Source of the DNA: Porphyrobacter sp. TH134
GTDB taxonomy: Bacteria > Pseudomonadota > Alphaproteobacteria > Sphingomonadales > Sphingomonadaceae
NCBI RefSeq assembly: GCF_002855495.1
Contig: NZ_PKRO01000004.1
Location: 62,001 to 126,000 of the forward strand
Reading direction: 5' to 3'
Length of the DNA: 64,000 nt
Shown here: in pieces, positions 28,246-38,051 of the stretch
Layout: every line of letters starts with the position of its first letter
Position numbering within the stretch: position 1 is the first letter of the stretch
The notes under the pieces: model-generated
The model's input: the letters and a program-made list of their open reading frames with translations, nothing else
The model's database searches: none
Told to the model about the DNA's origin: nothing
Position numbers and translations under genes: made by a program

Positions 28246-28977
28246 ATGCGGGTTTGGCGTGCGCTTCTGGCCAGTGCAGCAGCGTGCGGCGCAGCGCTGC
28301 TTGGCGGGTGCGACGGACTGGCGCCGACGGGCGCCGACAGGCCTGAAAGTGCAACCGCCTTCCCCGCGCCTGACCGTCCGGTGGCCAGCGTGGTTTCGAC
28401 CCAGTTCTCCACGGAAGACGACCGTGACGAGCGCAATGAAGCGCAGGTGGTCATGGACCTTGCCGATATTCGCCCCGGTATGACTGTCGCCGATATTGGT
28501 GCAGGCGAGGGCTATTACACCGTGCGCCTAGCGGAACGGGTGGGCGCCGATGGGCGCGTGCTGGCGCAGGATATCAGTCGCGAGGCGCTGGACCGGCTCG
28601 GCCGCCGGGTTGAACGCGAGCGGCTTGAAAACATCTCGATCAAGTTCGGTGATACCGACAATCCGCAGCTTCCGCCCGACAGTTTCGACCGGATTTTCAT
28701 GGTGCACATGTACCACGAAGTGACTGAGCCTTATGCCTTCTTGTGGAATATGTGGCCAGCGCTCGGGTCAGGGGGCCAGATCATCGTGGTGGAAAGCGAT
28801 AGCCCGGTGGGGCGTCACGGCCTGCCCCATACGGTGCTGTTCTGCGAGTTTGAGGCGGTGGGTTATGTGCTCGCCGAATACATCGAGCGACCCGACATCA
28901 AGGGCTATTTTGCGCGTTTCCAGCGCGGGCCTGCCCGCACTGCGCCCGATGCAATCAAGGTGTGCGACGCAGGCTAG
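28246..28977 (+). CDS. Lipoprotein-type class I methyltransferase (COG4798-like)
   Basis: A 243-residue protein with a lipoprotein signal (RALLASAAACGAALLGGC, lipobox L-G-G-C) followed by a SAM methyltransferase fold: motif I VADIGAGEGYYTVRLAERVG, LAQDISREALDRL, and FDRIFMVHMYHEVTEPYAFL. Proteins of this COG often have signal peptides. The odd point is that SAM is not known to be available outside the cytoplasm. It is closely coupled to prfB. Function unknown. Confidence 0.8.
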   Translation: MRVWRALLASAAACGAALLGGCDGLAPTGADRPESATAFPAPDRPVASVVSTQFSTEDDRDERNEAQVVMDLADIRPGMTVADIGAGEGYYTVRLAERVGADGRVLAQDISREALDRLGRRVERERLENISIKFGDTDNPQLPPDSFDRIFMVHMYHEVTEPYAFLWNMWPALGSGGQIIVVESDSPVGRHGLPHTVLFCEFEAVGYVLAEYIERPDIKGYFARFQRGPARTAPDAIKVCDAG

Positions 28978-29073
28978 CGCGCGTGCCGTCTCAATCGTTG
29001 CGGGCTGCGTATCTCGTGACTATGTGACCAACACAGAATGCGCGCCATGGGACGGCGCGAAAGGGAGTTTTCA

Positions 29074-30477
29074 TTGTTCAAGGGATTGAGCCCGATCGTC
29101 TATGGCGGGCGCGAAGTCTGGCCGCTGGTGGAAGGTGGCAAGGGTGTGTCGGCGACCAACCATTCAAGCTCCGGCGCATGGGCGGCGGCCGGCGGGATTG
29201 GCACTGTCAGCGCGGTGAATGCCGACAGCTACGATGCCGATGGAAACCCGATCCCGCAGATCTACCACGGCCGTACCCGCGAAGAACGCCATCAGGAACT
29301 GATCCGTTACGCGATCGACGGCGCGACCACGCAGGTCAAGAAGGCCTACGAAATCGCGAACGGCAAGGGCGCGATCAACATCAACGTGCTGTGGGAAATG
29401 GGCGGGGCGCAAGCCGTGCTCGAAGGCGTGCTGGAAAACACCCGCGGCATGGTGACCGGCGTTACCTGCGGCGCGGGGATGCCTTACAAGCTGGCGGAAA
29501 TCGCGGCGCGGTTCAACGTGTGCTATCTGCCCATCGTCAGCTCCGGCCGCGCCTTCCGCGCGCTGTGGAAGCGGTCCTATCACAAGGTTCCCGATCTGAT
29601 GGCGGCGGTTGTCTATGAAGACCCGTGGCTGGCAGGCGGGCACAATGGCCTCTCCAACGCCGAAGACCCGACCAAGCCCGAAGACCCGTACCCGCGCGTG
29701 AAGACCTTGCGCGACATGATGCGCGCCGAGGGTGTGGCCGACACGGTGCCGATCGTGATGGCGGGCGGGGTGTGGTACCTGCGCGAATGGAACGACTGGA
29801 TCGACAATCCCGAGCTTGGCACAATCGCCTTCCAGTTCGGCACGCGCCCGCTGGTCACACAAGAAAGCCCGATCCCGCAGATCTGGAAGGACCTGCTGCG
29901 CACCGTCGAGCCGGGCGATGTGCTGCTCCACAAGTTCTCGCCCACGGGCTTTTATTCGAGCGCGGTCAAAACCCCGTTCCTGTATGATCTGATGCACCGG
30001 TCGGAGCGCCAGATTCCGTTCTTCAAGCGCGGCGAGGAAGAAGGCACGGTCCAGCTTGGCGATGACGGCAAGGCGCGCAGTTTCTGGGTGCGGCCGGAGG
30101 ACAAAACCAAGGCCGAAATGTGGATGCGCGCCGGGCATACCGAGCCGCTCAAGACCCCGGATGAATCGATCGTCTTTGTCACGCCGCAAGCGCGCGATAC
30201 GATCCGCAAGGATCAACAGGACTGCATGGGCTGCTTGTCGCACTGCGCCTTTTCGAGCTGGAAAGACCACGACGACTACACCACGGGGCGTCTGGCCGAT
30301 CCGCGCAGCTTCTGCATCCAGAAGACATTGCAGGACATCGCCCACGGCGATGATCCCGACAACAATCTGGCCTTCGCAGGCCACGCGGCCTACCGTTTCA
30401 AGACCGACCCGTTTTTCTCCAACGGCTACACGCCGAGCGTGGGCGAATTGGTCGAGCGGATTTTGACGGGGGATTGA
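29074..30477 (+). CDS. Nitronate monooxygenase family protein (FMN-dependent)
   Basis: A 467-residue protein of the 2-nitropropane dioxygenase/IMPDH-like TIM-barrel fold, which oxidises nitronates using FMN. Relevant phrases are GVTCGAGMPYKLAE, LAGGHNGLSNAEDP and VPIVMAGGVWYLREW, with a phosphate-binding FGTRPLVTQESP. AAGGGAG at 29061-29067 lies six bases before TTG 29074, so I chose that start over the upstream in-frame ATG. Near the C-terminus is a Cys cluster, C384, C387, C391 and C414, not needed by classical nitronate monooxygenases. The actual substrate is uncertain. Confidence 0.82.
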   Translation: MFKGLSPIVYGGREVWPLVEGGKGVSATNHSSSGAWAAAGGIGTVSAVNADSYDADGNPIPQIYHGRTREERHQELIRYAIDGATTQVKKAYEIANGKGAININVLWEMGGAQAVLEGVLENTRGMVTGVTCGAGMPYKLAEIAARFNVCYLPIVSSGRAFRALWKRSYHKVPDLMAAVVYEDPWLAGGHNGLSNAEDPTKPEDPYPRVKTLRDMMRAEGVADTVPIVMAGGVWYLREWNDWIDNPELGTIAFQFGTRPLVTQESPIPQIWKDLLRTVEPGDVLLHKFSPTGFYSSAVKTPFLYDLMHRSERQIPFFKRGEEEGTVQLGDDGKARSFWVRPEDKTKAEMWMRAGHTEPLKTPDESIVFVTPQARDTIRKDQQDCMGCLSHCAFSSWKDHDDYTTGRLADPRSFCIQKTLQDIAHGDDPDNNLAFAGHAAYRFKTDPFFSNGYTPSVGELVERILTGD

Positions 30478-30502
30478 CGCTGCGGCGCGGGTGCGGCGGC
30501 GT

Positions 30503-31516
30503 TCAGCCCCGCACCAGCGCCGTCAGCACCTGATCGGGCGGGCGGTGGCCGTCTGCCCACATGCGGATATTGGCGATGACCTTGTGGCCCGAATCTTCGC
30601 GGCCTTCGGCGGTGGCGCTGCCGATATGGGGCAGGGTCATCACATTGGGGTGCGCAATCAGGCGCGCATCGACGTGGGGTTCGTCCGGGTATACATCGAG
30701 CCCGGCGCCGGCCAGATGCCCGGATTCCAGCGCGGCAATCAGCGCTTCCTGATCGATAAGTTCGCCGCGCGCGGTGTTGATGATGCTGCTGCCCGGCTTC
30801 ATCAGCGCAATCCGGCGTGCATCGACAAGGTAACGGGTGTCGTCTGTCAGCGGGCAGTGCAGGGTGAGGATGTCGGCCTCGGCCATCAGGGCGTCGATAT
30901 CGGCGACGTAGCGCGCGCCCAGCATTCGTTCGGCCGCTTCCGGCAATGGCTTGCGGCCCCAATAGGCGATCTCCAGCCCAAAGGCGCGCGCGCGGTGAGC
31001 GACCGCCTGACCGATCCGGCCCATCCCGACAATCCCCAGCACCTTGCCTGCCAGCTTGCGCCCAAGCAGGCCCGAGGGCGCCCAGCCGGTCCACTTGCCG
31101 CTGCGGATCAGGCCGGTGCCCTCGCGGATGCGGCGCGGCACGCCGATGATCCCGGCCATCGCAAGGTCGGCGGTATCGTCGGTGAACACGCCCGGCGTGT
31201 TGGTGACAATGATCCGCCGCGCTGCTGCGGCGGCAAGGTCAATATGTTCAGTACCAGCACCAAAGCTGGCGATCAGGCCAAGCCGTTCGCCCGCGCCCGC
31301 AATGAGATCGGCATCGATCCGGTCGGTGACGGTGGGCACCAGCACATCGCAATCCTGCATGGCCTGCGCCAACTGGTCGCGGGTGAGCGGCACATCGCTT
31401 TCGTTGAGGACCACATCAAACAATTCGCGCATTCGCGCCTCGACTGTGGGCATCAGATGACGGGTGACAATCACGCGCGGGGGACTGGCGAGCGGACGGG
31501 GAGGGCGCTGGGTCAT
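30503..31516 (-). CDS. D-2-hydroxyacid dehydrogenase (glyoxylate/hydroxypyruvate reductase-like)
   Basis: A 337-residue NAD(P)-dependent D-isomer-specific dehydrogenase. The dinucleotide motif VLGIVGMGRIGQAVA is near residue 155, the catalytic Arg in NTARGELID, Glu in YPDEPHVD and His in LPHIGSATAE. GyaR/GhrB-like, reducing glyoxylate or hydroxypyruvate, but substrate choice cannot be read from the sequence. It is convergent with the nitronate monooxygenase gene and divergent from the SH3 gene. Confidence 0.9.
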   Translation of the reverse strand: MTQRPPRPLASPPRVIVTRHLMPTVEARMRELFDVVLNESDVPLTRDQLAQAMQDCDVLVPTVTDRIDADLIAGAGERLGLIASFGAGTEHIDLAAAAARRIIVTNTPGVFTDDTADLAMAGIIGVPRRIREGTGLIRSGKWTGWAPSGLLGRKLAGKVLGIVGMGRIGQAVAHRARAFGLEIAYWGRKPLPEAAERMLGARYVADIDALMAEADILTLHCPLTDDTRYLVDARRIALMKPGSSIINTARGELIDQEALIAALESGHLAGAGLDVYPDEPHVDARLIAHPNVMTLPHIGSATAEGREDSGHKVIANIRMWADGHRPPDQVLTALVRG

Positions 31517-31612
31517 GGGAGGTGGGCTAATGCCACAGGGGCTGCGCGGTCAAGGCGCGGATGCGCAACGCATCGCTTGAATCTGCATCGCACAAGGCGC
31601 TATCGCCAAATC

Positions 31613-32110
31613 ATGCAGGGATTTCGTTTTTTATTGATGCTCGGCCTCGCGCTGATGCTGGCAGCCACGGCCGCGCTTGCACCGCTGCGGGCGCAGGACC
31701 GGACGCTGCCCTATTGGGCCAGCCTGCGGTATGACAAGGTCAACATGCGGGTCGGCCCCAGCGCGGAATACCCGGTGACATGGGTCTATCTGCGCAAGGG
31801 CCTGCCGGTCAAAGTGGTGCGCATCCGCGAAGGCTGGCGATTGGTCGAAGATCATGAAGGCACGCAGGGCTGGGTCGCGGCAAGCCAGCTTGATCCGGCA
31901 CGCGGCGCATTGGTGACCGGCGCCGGATTGGCCGACATCATGGCCGGACCGAACGCCGCCTCAGGCGTGAAATGGCGCGCGCAGCCCGGCGTGGTGGCGG
32001 CCATCAAACCGTGCAAGTCTGGCTGGTGCGAGGTCGATATTGCCGGGCGCAAAGGCTGGATGAGCGCTGCGCGCCTGTGGGGTTCTGAACCGCTGCCGGG
32101 CGACGAATAA
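31613..32110 (+). CDS. Secreted bacterial SH3-domain protein
   Basis: A 165-residue protein with a signal peptide (MQGFRFLLMLGLALMLAATA through LRAQ). Two SH3b-like halves follow: YDKVNMRVGPSAEYPVTWVY to TQGWVAASQL, and a second ending GWCEVDIAGRKGWMSAARLW. Such proteins often bind peptidoglycan in the periplasm. The frame is open far upstream, but only because it lies opposite the dehydrogenase; ATG 31613 gives the signal peptide. Confidence 0.85.
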   Translation: MQGFRFLLMLGLALMLAATAALAPLRAQDRTLPYWASLRYDKVNMRVGPSAEYPVTWVYLRKGLPVKVVRIREGWRLVEDHEGTQGWVAASQLDPARGALVTGAGLADIMAGPNAASGVKWRAQPGVVAAIKPCKSGWCEVDIAGRKGWMSAARLWGSEPLPGDE

Positions 32111-32120
32111 CGCGCGCCGC

Positions 32121-32134
32121 CCGGCTGCTGCCGG
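32121..32134. terminator. Small GC hairpin between convergent genes
   Basis: CCGGC at 32121-32125 and GCCGG at 32130-32134 with a TGCT loop sit in the 25-base gap between the SH3 and thiolase stop codons. There is no T-run, so its terminator role is a guess. Confidence 0.4.
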
Positions 32135-32135
32135 A

Positions 32136-33332
32136 TCAGATCAGTTCCACGGCAATCGCTGTGGCTTCACCGCCGCCAATGCACAGGCTGGCAACGCCGC
32201 GGGTCTTGCCCTGCTGTTTGAGCGCGTTGAGCAAAGTCACGATGATCCGCGTGCCCGATGCGCCGATGGGGTGGCCAAGCGCCGTACCGCCGCCATTGAC
32301 GTTGATCTTGTCGTGCGGAATGCCGAGATCGCGCATCGCAAACATCGCGACGCAGGCGAAGGCTTCGTTCACCTCGAACAGGTCGACATCGTCGATGGTC
32401 CAGCCAGCCAGACCCAGCACCTTCTGGATCGCGGGAACCGGCGCGGTTGTGAACTGCGCAGGTGCCTGCGCGTGGGCAGCAGTGGCAACCACGCGGGCGA
32501 GCGGGGTCAGGCCCTTGGCTGCGGCCACGCTCGCGCGGGTCAGTACGACGGCTGCGGCGCCGTCAGAAATCGAGCTTGAGGTGGCCGCCGTGATCGTGCC
32601 GTCCTTGGCAAAGGCAGGCTTCAGCTGCGGGATCTTGTCCGGGCGGCCCTTGCCGGGCGCTTCGTCATGTTCGACCACGACATCGCCCGCGCGGGTCGAG
32701 ACCGTCACCGGCACGACCTCGTCGGCAAAGGCACCGCTGGCGATGGCGCGATTGGCGCGGGCGAGCGATTCGATGGAATAGGCGTCCATATCCTCGCGGG
32801 TGAGCTGATAGGCGTTGGCGGTGTCCTGTGCGAAAGTGCCCATGGCGCGGCCCGGTTCGTAGGCGTCCTCCAGTCCGTCGAGGAACATGTGGTCATAGGC
32901 GGTATCATGGCCCAGCCGCGCGCCTGAACGGTGCTTCTTGAGCAGATAGGGCGCATTGGTCATGCTCTCCATGCCGCCGGCCACCACCACACTGGCAGTG
33001 CCGCTGGCCAGCGCTTCGGCGCCCATGATGACGGTCTGCATGCCGCTGCCGCACACTTTGTTGACGGTGGTCGCCTGCACCGAAAGCGGCAGCCCCGCCT
33101 TGATCGCCGCCTGACGCGCAGGCGCCTGGCCGAGGCCGGCGGGCAGCACGCAGCCGATATAGGCGCGGTCGATATCCTCGCCCGAAACACCCGCGCGCTC
33201 GACCGCGGCCTTCACCGCGATGGCGCCGAGATCGGTCGCGGCCACCTCGGCCAGCGCGCCCTGCATCGCGCCCATCGGGGTGCGGGCGTAGGAGAGAATG
33301 ACGACGGGATCGGCGGGGGAGAGCTGGGTCAT
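32136..33332 (-). CDS. Acetyl-CoA C-acetyltransferase (thiolase)
   Basis: A 398-residue thiolase. It condenses two acetyl-CoA or cleaves beta-ketoacyl-CoA. The nucleophilic Cys is in NKVCGSGMQTVIMGA near 89, the active-site His in GGTALGHPIGASGTR near 350 and the second Cys in CIGGGEATAIA near 380. AAGGA lies seven bases before ATG 33332, which I chose although the frame continues upstream. It is divergent from an aldehyde dehydrogenase gene. AtoB/PhaA-like; pathway not fixed by context. Confidence 0.93.
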   Translation of the reverse strand: MTQLSPADPVVILSYARTPMGAMQGALAEVAATDLGAIAVKAAVERAGVSGEDIDRAYIGCVLPAGLGQAPARQAAIKAGLPLSVQATTVNKVCGSGMQTVIMGAEALASGTASVVVAGGMESMTNAPYLLKKHRSGARLGHDTAYDHMFLDGLEDAYEPGRAMGTFAQDTANAYQLTREDMDAYSIESLARANRAIASGAFADEVVPVTVSTRAGDVVVEHDEAPGKGRPDKIPQLKPAFAKDGTITAATSSSISDGAAAVVLTRASVAAAKGLTPLARVVATAAHAQAPAQFTTAPVPAIQKVLGLAGWTIDDVDLFEVNEAFACVAMFAMRDLGIPHDKINVNGGGTALGHPIGASGTRIIVTLLNALKQQGKTRGVASLCIGGGEATAIAVELI

Positions 33333-33521
33333 GGCAATGTCCTTGCGTGACAGGATGAATATCTGGCGCGCGATGTAATGCTGCGATGCGTCAAAGGCAA
33401 TCACAGGCAGGGGTGGACATGGGCAAGGGCTGGTAGCCCGGTGAAGCGCCTTGCCACGGGAACGCCTTTGCGCAACAACGCGTCTCAAATAACAACGCAT
33501 ATGTCCGAACGGGAGAACGAC

Positions 33522-34952
33522 ATGGCCGATGACCGCCGCGAAGAACTCGAAAGCCTGCTGGCGCGCCAGCGCGCCGCCTTCACCGCCTCGCGCCCCGAGC
33601 CGCTGAGCCAGCGCAAGGACCGCATCAAGCGGGCCATCGCGCTGGTCAAGGATCATGGCGACGAATTTGCCAAGGCGATGAGTGCGGATTTCGGCAGCCG
33701 GTCGGTGCAGCAGTCGATGCTGACCGATATTGCCGCAACCGTGGGCGCGGGCAATCATGCGCTGAAGCATATCGACCAATGGGCCAAACCGGAAAAGCGC
33801 AAGGTCCAGTTTCCGCTCGGGCTGCTCGGCGCGCGGGCCGAGGTGCGTTATGAACCCAAGGGCGTGATCGGCATTTTGTCGCCGTGGAATTTCCCGGTGC
33901 AGCTCGCCTTCGGGCCGCTGATGCAAGTTCTCGCCGCCGGTAACCGCGCGATGATCAAGCCCAGCGAGTTCACCGAGCGCACCAGCGAGTTGATGGCGCA
34001 ACTGACGGCGGAATATTTCGCGCCCGAAGAAGTGGCGGTTGTGACCGGCAGCCCCGAAGTGGCCGCCGCGTTCTCATCGCTGCCGTTCGATCACTTGGTC
34101 TTCACCGGATCGACCGCCACGGGGCGGCGCGTGATGCAGGCGGCGGCGGCCAATCTTGTGCCGGTGACGCTGGAGCTGGGCGGCAAATCACCCGTCATCA
34201 TGGGCCGCAGCGCCGATTTTGCCAAAGCGGGCGAGCGGATCGCCATCGGCAAGATGCTCAATGCCGGGCAAATCTGCCTCGCGCCCGATTACCTTATGGT
34301 GCCCGAAGACAAGGCTGACGAAGCGGTCGCAGGGGTCACCAATGCGGCGTCCGCGATGTATCCGCGCCTGCTCGACAATGACGACTATGCCTCCATCGTC
34401 TCCGACCGTCATTTCGAGCGCTTGCAGGGGCTGGTCGCCGATGCCCGCGACAAGGGCGCAGAGGTGATCGAGGTCAACCCTGCGGGCGAGGATTTCGCCA
34501 ATGCCAACCAGCGCAAGATGCCGCTGACGGTGCTCCGCGGCGTGACCGACGACATGACCGTGATGCAGGAGGAAATCTTCGGCCCGGTGCTGCCGGTCAT
34601 GACCTACAAGGCGGTCGATCAGGCGGTGGATTACATCAACGAACATGACCGCCCGCTTGGCCTCTACTATTTCGGCGAGGACAAGGGCGAGCAGGAGCGT
34701 GTGCTGACCCGCACCATCTCGGGCGGGGTGACCACCAATGACGTGGTGTTCCATGTGTCGATGGAAGACCTGCCCTTCGGCGGGGTCGGCCCGTCGGGGA
34801 TGGGGAGCTATCACGCGATCGAAGGCTTCCGCGAATTCAGCCATGCGCGCGCGGTTTATCACCAGCCCAAGATCGATATTGCCAAGCTGGGCGGGCTGAA
34901 GCCGCCCTATGGCAAGACCACCCAGCAGGCGACCGCGCGGATGATGAAATAG
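33522..34952 (+). CDS. Coniferyl-aldehyde-type aldehyde dehydrogenase
   Basis: A 476-residue NAD(P)-dependent aldehyde dehydrogenase. The cofactor region is FTGSTATGRRVMQAAA, the general base Glu in TLELGGKSPVI and the catalytic Cys in NAGQICLAPDYLMVP, a form typical of coniferyl aldehyde dehydrogenases (CalB-like). GGGAG lies six bases before ATG 33522; ATG 33501 is an alternative. The true substrate could be another aldehyde. Confidence 0.88.
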   Translation: MADDRREELESLLARQRAAFTASRPEPLSQRKDRIKRAIALVKDHGDEFAKAMSADFGSRSVQQSMLTDIAATVGAGNHALKHIDQWAKPEKRKVQFPLGLLGARAEVRYEPKGVIGILSPWNFPVQLAFGPLMQVLAAGNRAMIKPSEFTERTSELMAQLTAEYFAPEEVAVVTGSPEVAAAFSSLPFDHLVFTGSTATGRRVMQAAAANLVPVTLELGGKSPVIMGRSADFAKAGERIAIGKMLNAGQICLAPDYLMVPEDKADEAVAGVTNAASAMYPRLLDNDDYASIVSDRHFERLQGLVADARDKGAEVIEVNPAGEDFANANQRKMPLTVLRGVTDDMTVMQEEIFGPVLPVMTYKAVDQAVDYINEHDRPLGLYYFGEDKGEQERVLTRTISGGVTTNDVVFHVSMEDLPFGGVGPSGMGSYHAIEGFREFSHARAVYHQPKIDIAKLGGLKPPYGKTTQQATARMMK

Positions 34953-34954
34953 CG

Positions 34955-34976
34955 TGCGGGGGCACAAGCTCCCGCA
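34955..34976 (+). terminator. Hairpin just after the aldehyde dehydrogenase stop
   Basis: TGCGGGGG at 34955-34962 pairs with GCTCCCGCA, giving about eight base pairs with one G-U, three bases past the stop codon. A T-rich but interrupted stretch follows. It may separate this gene from the nuo operon, whose promoter should lie in the remaining 100 bases before nuoA. Confidence 0.4.
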
Positions 34977-35077
34977 ACTTATGTTCGATTTCCTGCAACA
35001 CACCTGAGGGCTTTTCCGCGAGTCGCAGGCTTGCGCGCTGCGTGCGACAGGCTTAGGGCGACGACGGGATTAATAGC

Positions 35078-35464
35078 TTGGACATCGCCGTGATCGACCT
35101 CAGTCAGTATCTGCCGATACTGTTATTCGTGTTCGTTGCTTTCGGAATTTCGATCCTCTTCGTGGTCGCACCGATGGCGGTGTCGCGCCTTACCGGCACG
35201 CATAATCCCGATGCTGAAAAGCTGTCTGAATATGAATGCGGCTTTCCTGCCTTCGAGGACGCGCGCAGCCAGTTCGATGTGCGCTTCTACCTTGTGGCCA
35301 TCAGCTTCATCGTGTTCGATCTTGAAGCTGCATTTTTGTTTCCCTGGGCCGTCAGCCTTGATGTGACAGGCTGGACCGGGTGGGCCGGGATGATGGTGTT
35401 CCTGTTCATCCTTGCAGTCGGCCTCGCTTATGAATGGAAGAAAGGGGCGTTGGACTGGGAATGA
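35078..35464 (+). CDS. nuoA: NADH-quinone oxidoreductase subunit A
   Basis: A 128-residue membrane subunit of complex I with three TM helices. [20 protein letters not shown] and [20 protein letters not shown] are the family signature. A TTG at 35078 is the probable start ([13 protein letters not shown] follows). It opens the nuo operon, which runs on one strand to nuoN. The stop overlaps nuoB by ATGA. Confidence 0.95.
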   Translation: MDIAVIDLSQYLPILLFVFVAFGISILFVVAPMAVSRLTGTHNPDAEKLSEYECGFPAFEDARSQFDVRFYLVAISFIVFDLEAAFLFPWAVSLDVTGWTGWAGMMVFLFILAVGLAYEWKKGALDWE

Positions 35465-36054
35465 ATACCATCGTTACTCCTCCCCAGGGTTCTTTGGCCC
35501 AAGGATTGCCCGATATTTCTGCGCTGACCACCGCTGCTGGCGGCGAAGTGCGCACCCCTGATGCGAGCTATTTCACGGCGCTTCAGACCGAGGTGAATGA
35601 CAAGGGCTTCCTCGTCACCTCGACTGAGGACCTGTTCCAGTGGGCGCGCACTGGCAGCTTGTGGTGGATGACCTTCGGCCTTGCCTGCTGCGCGGTCGAG
35701 ATGATCCACGTGAACATGCCGCGCTACGATATGGAGCGTTTCGGCGCCGCGCCGCGCGCCTCTCCGCGCCAGTCGGACGTGATGATTGTGGCGGGCACCT
35801 TGTGCAACAAGATGGCCCCAGCGCTGCGCAAGGTCTACGACCAGATGTCGGACCCGAAATACGTCATCTCGATGGGCAGCTGCGCCAATGGCGGCGGCTA
35901 TTATCACTACAGCTACTCGGTGGTGCGCGGCTGTGACCGGATCGTGCCGGTCGACATCTACGTCCCGGGCTGCCCGCCGACGGCCGAGGCGCTTCTTTAT
36001 GGCGTCATGCAATTGCAGCGGAAAATCCGCCGCGTCGGCACGATCGAGAGGTAA
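35461..36054 (+). CDS. nuoB: NADH-quinone oxidoreductase subunit B
   Basis: A 197-residue subunit that holds the terminal iron-sulfur cluster N2, the donor to quinone. The four Cys ligands are in GLACCAVEM (two), [11 protein letters not shown] and [15 protein letters not shown] 35461 overlaps the nuoA stop. The N-terminal 40 residues are a variable extension. Six bases separate it from nuoC. Confidence 0.97.
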   Translation: MNTIVTPPQGSLAQGLPDISALTTAAGGEVRTPDASYFTALQTEVNDKGFLVTSTEDLFQWARTGSLWWMTFGLACCAVEMIHVNMPRYDMERFGAAPRASPRQSDVMIVAGTLCNKMAPALRKVYDQMSDPKYVISMGSCANGGGYYHYSYSVVRGCDRIVPVDIYVPGCPPTAEALLYGVMQLQRKIRRVGTIER

Positions 36055-36060
36055 GGGCGC

Positions 36061-36843
36061 ATGGCCGTTCTGCATTCCGCACCGCGCTTCGCCTCGAACG
36101 AAGGCGTGATCGACGCCATCAGCGAAACCATTTCGGTCTGGCTGATCGAGGCGCACGAGGCGCATGGCGAGGTGATTTTCCGGATCCAGCGCGATGCGGT
36201 GGAAAAGGTGCTGCGCATCCTGCGCGATGACCACGCTTACCAGCAACTCATGGAAATCGCCGGGGCTGACTATCCGAGCCGGCATGAGCGGTTCGAGGTC
36301 GTCTACATGCTCCAGAGCCTGACCAAGAACCACCGCGTAATGGTCAAATGCTCCGCTTCCGAGGACACCCCGGTGCCCACCGTTACCACCCTTTGGCCCA
36401 ATGCTGGGTGGTTGGAACGCGAAGTATTCGACATGTACGGTGTGACATTCGCCGGGAATGCGGATTTGCGCCGTATCCTCACCGATTACGGTTTTGAAGG
36501 CCACCCGTTCCGCAAGGACTTCCCCCTGACCGGCTACACCGAATTGCGCTATTCCGAAGAGGAAAAGCGCGTGGTGTACGAGCCTGTGGAGCTGGCGCAG
36601 GAAATGCGCAGCTTTGACTTCCTCTCCCCCTGGGAGGGCGCGGATTACGAGCTGCCCGGCGATGAAAAGTCGCGCGGTGCGCCCACCGTGAACGCCGTCA
36701 AGACCACCGAAAGTGCCAGCCAGACCGGCGCGGGCGTCGCTGCCAACGCCTATGCCGCCAAGGCCACCACATCCGCGCAGAAGGCCAGCGACGCGCCTGC
36801 CCCGGGCGCGCCCAATGCTACCTCGAAGGAGGGCGGTGCATGA
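36061..36843 (+). CDS. nuoC: NADH-quinone oxidoreductase subunit C
   Basis: A 260-residue peripheral-arm subunit. The 30-kDa signature is [22 protein letters not shown] followed by [20 protein letters not shown] (here cited as two pieces around residue 120-165). The last 55 residues are an Ala/Ser/Thr-rich low-complexity tail beyond the family core. It is separate from nuoD, unlike the fused NuoCD of E. coli, and overlaps it by four bases. Confidence 0.95.
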   Translation: MAVLHSAPRFASNEGVIDAISETISVWLIEAHEAHGEVIFRIQRDAVEKVLRILRDDHAYQQLMEIAGADYPSRHERFEVVYMLQSLTKNHRVMVKCSASEDTPVPTVTTLWPNAGWLEREVFDMYGVTFAGNADLRRILTDYGFEGHPFRKDFPLTGYTELRYSEEEKRVVYEPVELAQEMRSFDFLSPWEGADYELPGDEKSRGAPTVNAVKTTESASQTGAGVAANAYAAKATTSAQKASDAPAPGAPNATSKEGGA

Positions 36844-38051
36844 GCATGCAACGCGAAGAATCGCTCACCACCACGGGCGAGGTTATTTCCAACTACACGA
36901 TCAACTTCGGCCCCCAGCACCCCGCCGCGCACGGTGTGTTGCGGATGGTGATGGAGCTTGACGGCGAAGTGATCGAGCGGATCGACCCGCATGTCGGCCT
37001 GCTCCACCGCGGCACCGAAAAGCTGATCGAGCACAAGACCTATCTTCAAGCGCTGCCTTACTTTGATCGCCTCGACTACTGCTCGCCGCTGGCGATGGAG
37101 CACAGCTACGTCCTCGCCATCGAAAAGCTGCTGAACCTCGAAGTGCCGATCCGGGCACAATATCTGCGCGTTTTGTTCGCGGAATTGACCCGCATCTGCA
37201 ACCACATGCTCAACATGGGCGCGCACATCCTCGATGTCGGCGCGTTCACGCCGAACCTGTGGATCATGGACCTGCGCGAAGATTGCCTCAACTTCTTCGA
37301 GCGCGCGAGCGGCGCGCGGATGCACAGCGCCTATTTCCGTCCCGGCGGCGTCCATCAGGATGTGCCGGAAAAGCTGCTGGTGGATATCGGCGACTGGCTA
37401 GACAACCGCTTCTTCCAGCTGTTTGAAGACGCGATGAGCCTCGTGATCGACAACCGCATCTTCAAGCAGCGCAATGTCGATATCGCCGTGGTCAGCCGCG
37501 AGGATGCGATTGCCTGGGGTTTTTCGGGTCCGATGATCCGCGCGGCAGGCATTCCGTGGGATCTGCGCAAGAGCCAGCCCTACGACGTCTATGACCGCAT
37601 GGAGTTCGACATCCCCGTCGGCACCAATTCGGACTGCTACGACCGCTTCATGGTGCGCGTGAAGGAAGTCTACGAAAGCGCCAAGATCATCCGGCAGTGT
37701 TTGCGCGATATGCCGCAGGGGCCGATTGCCTCGACTGACGGCAAGGTCTCGCCCCCCAAGCGCGGCGAAATGAAGCAGTCGATGGAAAGCCTGATCCACC
37801 ACTTCAAGCTCTACACCGAGGGCTTCCACGTGCCTGCGGGCGAAGTTTATGTGGCGACCGAAAGCCCCAAGGGCGAATTCGGCGTCTATCTCGTCAGCGA
37901 CGGCACCAACAAGCCCTACCGCTGCAAGATCCGCCCCACCGCGTTCTCGCACCTTCAGGCGATGGACTTCATGTCCAAGGGCCACATGCTCCCTGACGCG
38001 ACCGCCATTCTGGGCGCGATCGACGTGGTGTTCGGGGAGTGTGACCGGTGA
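36840..38051 (+). CDS. nuoD: NADH-quinone oxidoreductase subunit D
   Basis: A 403-residue 49-kDa subunit that forms the quinone pocket with NuoB. The conserved start [34 protein letters not shown] and the C-terminal DVVFGECDR are present. Its stop is GTGA-overlapped by the NTF2-like gene that follows. Confidence 0.97.
   Translation: MSMQREESLTTTGEVISNYTINFGPQHPAAHGVLRMVMELDGEVIERIDPHVGLLHRGTEKLIEHKTYLQALPYFDRLDYCSPLAMEHSYVLAIEKLLNLEVPIRAQYLRVLFAELTRICNHMLNMGAHILDVGAFTPNLWIMDLREDCLNFFERASGARMHSAYFRPGGVHQDVPEKLLVDIGDWLDNRFFQLFEDAMSLVIDNRIFKQRNVDIAVVSREDAIAWGFSGPMIRAAGIPWDLRKSQPYDVYDRMEFDIPVGTNSDCYDRFMVRVKEVYESAKIIRQCLRDMPQGPIASTDGKVSPPKRGEMKQSMESLIHHFKLYTEGFHVPAGEVYVATESPKGEFGVYLVSDGTNKPYRCKIRPTAFSHLQAMDFMSKGHMLPDATAILGAIDVVFGECDR

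Noticed and set aside
30491..31612. Long forward extension upstream of the SH3 protein
   Set aside because: It covers the hydroxyacid dehydrogenase in antisense; the signal peptide at 31613 marks the real start.
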